Part shown: one piece after another, positions 63,401 through 64,000 of the stretch
How the letters are laid out: the number at the start of each line of letters is the position of its first letter
Position numbering within the stretch: the first letter of the stretch is position 1
Assembly: GCA_963931865.1 (NCBI GenBank)
Contig: OZ007517.1
Coordinates: 1,144,268 to 1,208,267 of the forward strand
Source: Axinella damicornis
Taxonomy: Eukaryota; Porifera; Demospongiae; Axinellida; Axinellidae
Direction of reading: 5' to 3'
Length of the DNA: 64,000 nucleotides
Position numbers and translations under genes: made by a program
Notes under the pieces: model-generated
What the model was told of the DNA's origin: nothing
The model's database searches: none
What the model saw: the letters and a program-made list of their open reading frames with translations, nothing else

Positions 63401-64000
63401 TTAAGTGAAGGTCAATACCAACACTCACCTCCAAGCTCAATGGTGATTGTACCATTACCACTCAGCCCAGCAGGGTTGGTCACCTCACAGCGGTAAGTAC
63501 CAAGGTTTGATTCTGTTGTGATGGTAACAGTCAGCATGCTGCTAGTTTCACCAAGCATCATGGAGTTGTTGTGTACCCATCTGTAGGTGTAGCTGCCCAT
63601 GGGGTTGCTTCGTGTGACAGTGCAGGTGAGGGTGGTGGAGTTTCCAACCACAACCCTCGTGAGAGTCGCAGTGACCTGTACCTCTGGTGGAACTGTTTGG
63701 AACAAGCGACACAACACATGTAACTAATGACCATTGGGACTCTACAAGATTTACTGTGTATGGTGGATGAGTAGAATACCAGAGCGGCTTTTGATATGCT
63801 TACCTCGCACTTGCACATTGATAGTAGCATTGTTGGTGCTTTCTCCTTCTCTATTAGAGTTGAGGCCCACACATGTATACTCCCCTTCATGTGCTGGGTA
63901 GGCTGCATTCTCTATCATGAGCTCTGAAGTGATGTCACCATTTGTGATGCTAACCATTGCATTTGGTACAAATCCAGTTATTGTTGCTTGCAAATCATTC
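51436..64000 (-). CDS. Receptor B: giant Ig/FN3/SRCR transmembrane receptor (whole-gene entry, 5' incomplete)
   Basis: Paralog of receptor A, entering at the right window edge. In view: 16 Ig exons, two FN3 domains with the same internal intron, two SRCR domains, one membrane helix and one of two last exons. All delimited exons agree in phase and no stop was met, so the gene looks intact. The ectodomain up to FN3-2 matches receptor A exon by exon except that the repeated Ig array has 4 members instead of 12. After 54,049 the two genes share nothing: B has no receptor-phosphatase-like juxtamembrane exons and no NPAY tail. A cell-surface recognition role is inferred from the domains. Confidence 0.85.
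51638..51722. repeat. ATGT microsatellite
   Basis: ATGT/GTAT repeats between the two candidate last exons of receptor B. Confidence 0.9.
51921..52149 (-). CDS. Receptor B last exon, option 1
   Basis: Also joins the membrane exon in frame, using an AAG acceptor at 52,150: QDLEAYESDSAQGFVGLPTT, VELVNVARLLLRSVERAPVY, then VIYGSLSDCNS and a stop. The acceptor lacks a good pyrimidine tract. I do not recognise a domain. Either this exon or 51,436-51,634 could be the real end, or both may be used. Confidence 0.5.
52379..52544 (-). CDS. Receptor B transmembrane exon
   Basis: Thr/Ser-rich stalk AIYTPTTTVTSTGPSGSLTT, then a hydrophobic helix (about 25 residues, GGGIILLLVTVTIILIIAMS type) and basic IGRKKP. 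The exon ends in phase 2 at GTGGGC. Unrelated in sequence to the helix of receptor A. Confidence 0.8.
52607..52786 (-). CDS. Receptor B SRCR2, second half
   Basis: DAQVLNGSVLPPWYGPVYLE, NVMCNGAETFGIQC and PVCYNPNRTAGVRC. Typical SRCR C-terminal half with the final V-R-C. Confidence 0.87.
52864..53079 (-). CDS. Receptor B SRCR2, first half
   Basis: CYDGQLRFGN, GRVEVCINGTFGAICDVGWD and AQVACREFGYNLTNF. The G-R-V-E-V start and V-A-C-R-x-x-G-Y are SRCR signatures. Two-exon coding suggests group A. Confidence 0.88.
53242..53421 (-). CDS. Receptor B SRCR1, second half
   Basis: Almost the same as 52,607-52,786 (one residue seen different: TPGLG for TPGPG). Confidence 0.87.
53499..53714 (-). CDS. 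Receptor B SRCR1, first half
   Basis: Almost the same as 52,864-53,079 (GNANYGS for GNVNYGS). The acceptor lies after a ...CGAAG, without a strong pyrimidine tract. Confidence 0.86.
54049..54235 (-). CDS. Receptor B FN3-2, second half
   Basis: VMLSGLAPRTDYSVVVTAIN and GFRRSSDPVVGTTLTG. This is the last exon shared with receptor A. Confidence 0.88.
54598..54704 (-). CDS. Receptor B FN3-2, first half
   Basis: VPTDPRNVTLSGITQTSMIV, then TWEAPTMPNGILGPY. The donor is GTATGT. The intron after it contains a 34-base G run (54,430-54,463). Confidence 0.85.
54843..55166 (-). CDS. Receptor B FN3-1
   Basis: EVPDAPTDVMVFDMGSRWLA, LRWTPAFDGNRPI and FNNYQFAVRACNVLGCG. Confidence 0.88.
55332..55754 (-). 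CDS. Receptor B Ig, equivalent of A Ig27
   Basis: Same 423-base length as the A exon, with SGFMGNGTIEGLLEAMTEFN insert and DTANYTCTATNMLPQ. Confidence 0.86.
55853..56176 (-). CDS. Receptor B Ig, equivalent of A Ig26
   Basis: AVFQCEASAVPPHDVFWTFT and DRGTYTCAAMNIIGDD. Confidence 0.87.
56334..56705 (-). CDS. Receptor B Ig-like, equivalent of A Ig25
   Basis: VPPVVVPLAPGQQVIGNETD, LQGLQWFYVADFGDNPF and DEGRYFLVATNPAG; both disulfide cysteines are absent, as in A. Confidence 0.8.
56999..57379 (-). CDS. Receptor B Ig, equivalent of A Ig24
   Basis: VTFECIATGIPPPTIQWFRG and DTDMYTCMASNINAVQP. Two codons longer than in A (SLVSTGELN for SLSGELN). Confidence 0.87.
57499..57819 (-). CDS. Receptor B Ig array, type a (last)
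   Basis: SATFLCNATARPRPQITWWR, MFENGSLLDQLVPVDDTIEI and GVYVCRATNEPGQDTASAE. Anchors the end of the array against A Ig23. Confidence 0.9.
57937..58269 (-). CDS. Receptor B Ig array, type b
   Basis: PNITFPVDSTVYVVNETDPV, FTCSATGIPPPEINWMRNGM and SGTYTCVASNGNAVTPSD. One codon shorter than the A type-b exons. Confidence 0.9.
58342..58638 (-). CDS. Receptor B Ig array, type a
   Basis: PPENLAVVQPQSATFLCNAT, RPRPQITWWRMGNQLMARTN and GGYVCQATNAAGQDTATAE. Confidence 0.9.
58767..59102 (-). CDS. Receptor B Ig array, type b (first)
   Basis: PNITFPVDNTFTYTVNEADP, FTCSATGIPPPEITWMRNG and SGTYTCVASNANAVTPSLTR. Anchors the start of the array against A Ig12. Confidence 0.9.
59179..59481 (-). CDS. Receptor B Ig, equivalent of A Ig11
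   Basis: DPPDNVTVVEPEDATFSCLA, RPRPAIAWFRVSDF and GAYGCMGVNEPGNTTEQAT. Confidence 0.88.
59544..59885 (-). CDS. Receptor B Ig, equivalent of A Ig10
   Basis: LANFTYVVNETDPVIFMCSA, IPPPEITWTRNGVLLDNNVY and DSDTYTCVASNGNARTPTVT. More like an array type-b exon than the A counterpart is, possibly through gene conversion. Confidence 0.87.
60194..60502 (-). CDS. Receptor B Ig, equivalent of A Ig9
   Basis: NPAVFTCVADGVLTPEITWW and AAEYVCVASNELATVPASA. Confidence 0.88.
60602..61275. mobile_element. 674-base MITE with TA duplication in receptor B intron
   Basis: TIR CCGTAGTCTCTCGAAAATAC inverted at the right end, flanked by TA at 60,600-60,601 and 61,276-61,277. The corresponding receptor A intron (14,989-15,108) lacks it. 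GAAAATACGCCCACCC words recur inside. Confidence 0.87.
61331..61699 (-). CDS. Receptor B Ig, equivalent of A Ig8
   Basis: DISLTCSARGIPPPSIRFLR and DSGMFTCEASSTIPELSL. Confidence 0.87.
61778..62089 (-). CDS. Receptor B Ig, equivalent of A Ig7
   Basis: PAVLSCTATGEPTPQVTWTK and TANYSCTAENTFGPVTSS. Confidence 0.88.
62090..62612. other. Intron, nothing recognised
   Basis: About 520 bases, four times the A intron (15,859-15,966), so it has gained sequence, but I found no element ends. Confidence 0.4.
62613..62882 (-). CDS. Receptor B Ig, equivalent of A Ig6
   Basis: VDLMCTATGDPPITYAWVLM and YGVYICIATNDLGVDAASI. Confidence 0.86.
62883..63428. other. Intron with the empty TTAA site
   Basis: TTAA at 63,350-63,353, followed by TAGTGCAATCTAGTGATTG, corresponds to the right flank of the TTAA element pair of receptor A. 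The rest is not alignable with A by eye. Confidence 0.55.
63429..63692 (-). CDS. Receptor B Ig, equivalent of A Ig5
   Basis: TTLTCTVTRSNPMGSYTYRW and LGTYRCEVTNPAGLSGNGT. Confidence 0.88.
63804..64000 (-). CDS. Receptor B Ig, equivalent of A Ig4 (cut by window edge)
   Basis: Only the C-terminal half is in view: MVSITNGDITSELMIENAAY, then GEYTCVGLNSNREGEST. The 5' part of receptor B lies beyond 64,000. Confidence 0.85.

Overview
The window is animal genomic DNA. Evidence for this is the large number of short phase-1 coding exons with GT/AG borders, single-exon immunoglobulin (Ig) and fibronectin III (FN3) domains, SRCR domains, transmembrane receptors, and a dense load of eukaryotic transposons. 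Introns of about 60-120 bases and the mix of Ig, FN3, a receptor-phosphatase-like juxtamembrane region and SRCR fit a sponge (demosponge) best. That assignment is inference; no species is claimed.

Two paralogous giant receptor genes lie on the minus strand. Receptor A runs from about 29,149 down to its stop at 2,881: 27 Ig exons, two FN3 domains, a receptor-phosphatase-like juxtamembrane region, a cysteine-containing stalk, one membrane helix, and a cytoplasmic tail with two NPAY motifs. Receptor B enters from the right edge (64,000) and runs down to about 51,436: 16 Ig exons in view and the same two FN3 domains, then a different ending of two near-identical SRCR domains, a different membrane helix, and one of two possible last exons. 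Every exon I delimited keeps the reading frame, so both look functional. The 3' flank is duplicated too (1-1,430 matches parts of 40,333-50,330), so the window holds most of one roughly 40-kb tandem repeat unit and the start of the next.

Comparing the two units gives empty sites that date many mobile-element insertions. A tyrosine-recombinase retroelement (19,171-23,778) sits in a receptor A intron that is only about 110 bases long in receptor B. A TTAA-flanked element of unknown type occurs as a head-to-head pair in another receptor A intron (16,972-18,769). A third copy (41,715-42,693) interrupts codon 8 of a RecQ-type helicase gene.

That helicase belongs to a 7.9-kb DNA transposon (40,989-48,885) with TIRs of about 150 bases and a 9-base target duplication. 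It also carries a convergent, intron-containing gene that I read as a DUF6589/Academ-type transposase. The termini TAGTCTCG/TAGCCTCG and 9-10-base duplications recur on a series of non-autonomous elements of 766, 678, 458, 114, 46, 40 and even 24 bases. One of them is inserted in the TIR of the large element. This complete family, from autonomous parent to 24-base derivative, and the pair of receptors with exchanged tails are the two most notable observations.

The rest of 29-40 kb and 49-51.4 kb is mainly nested MITEs, a 37-base minisatellite, mononucleotide runs and sequence in which I recognise nothing.
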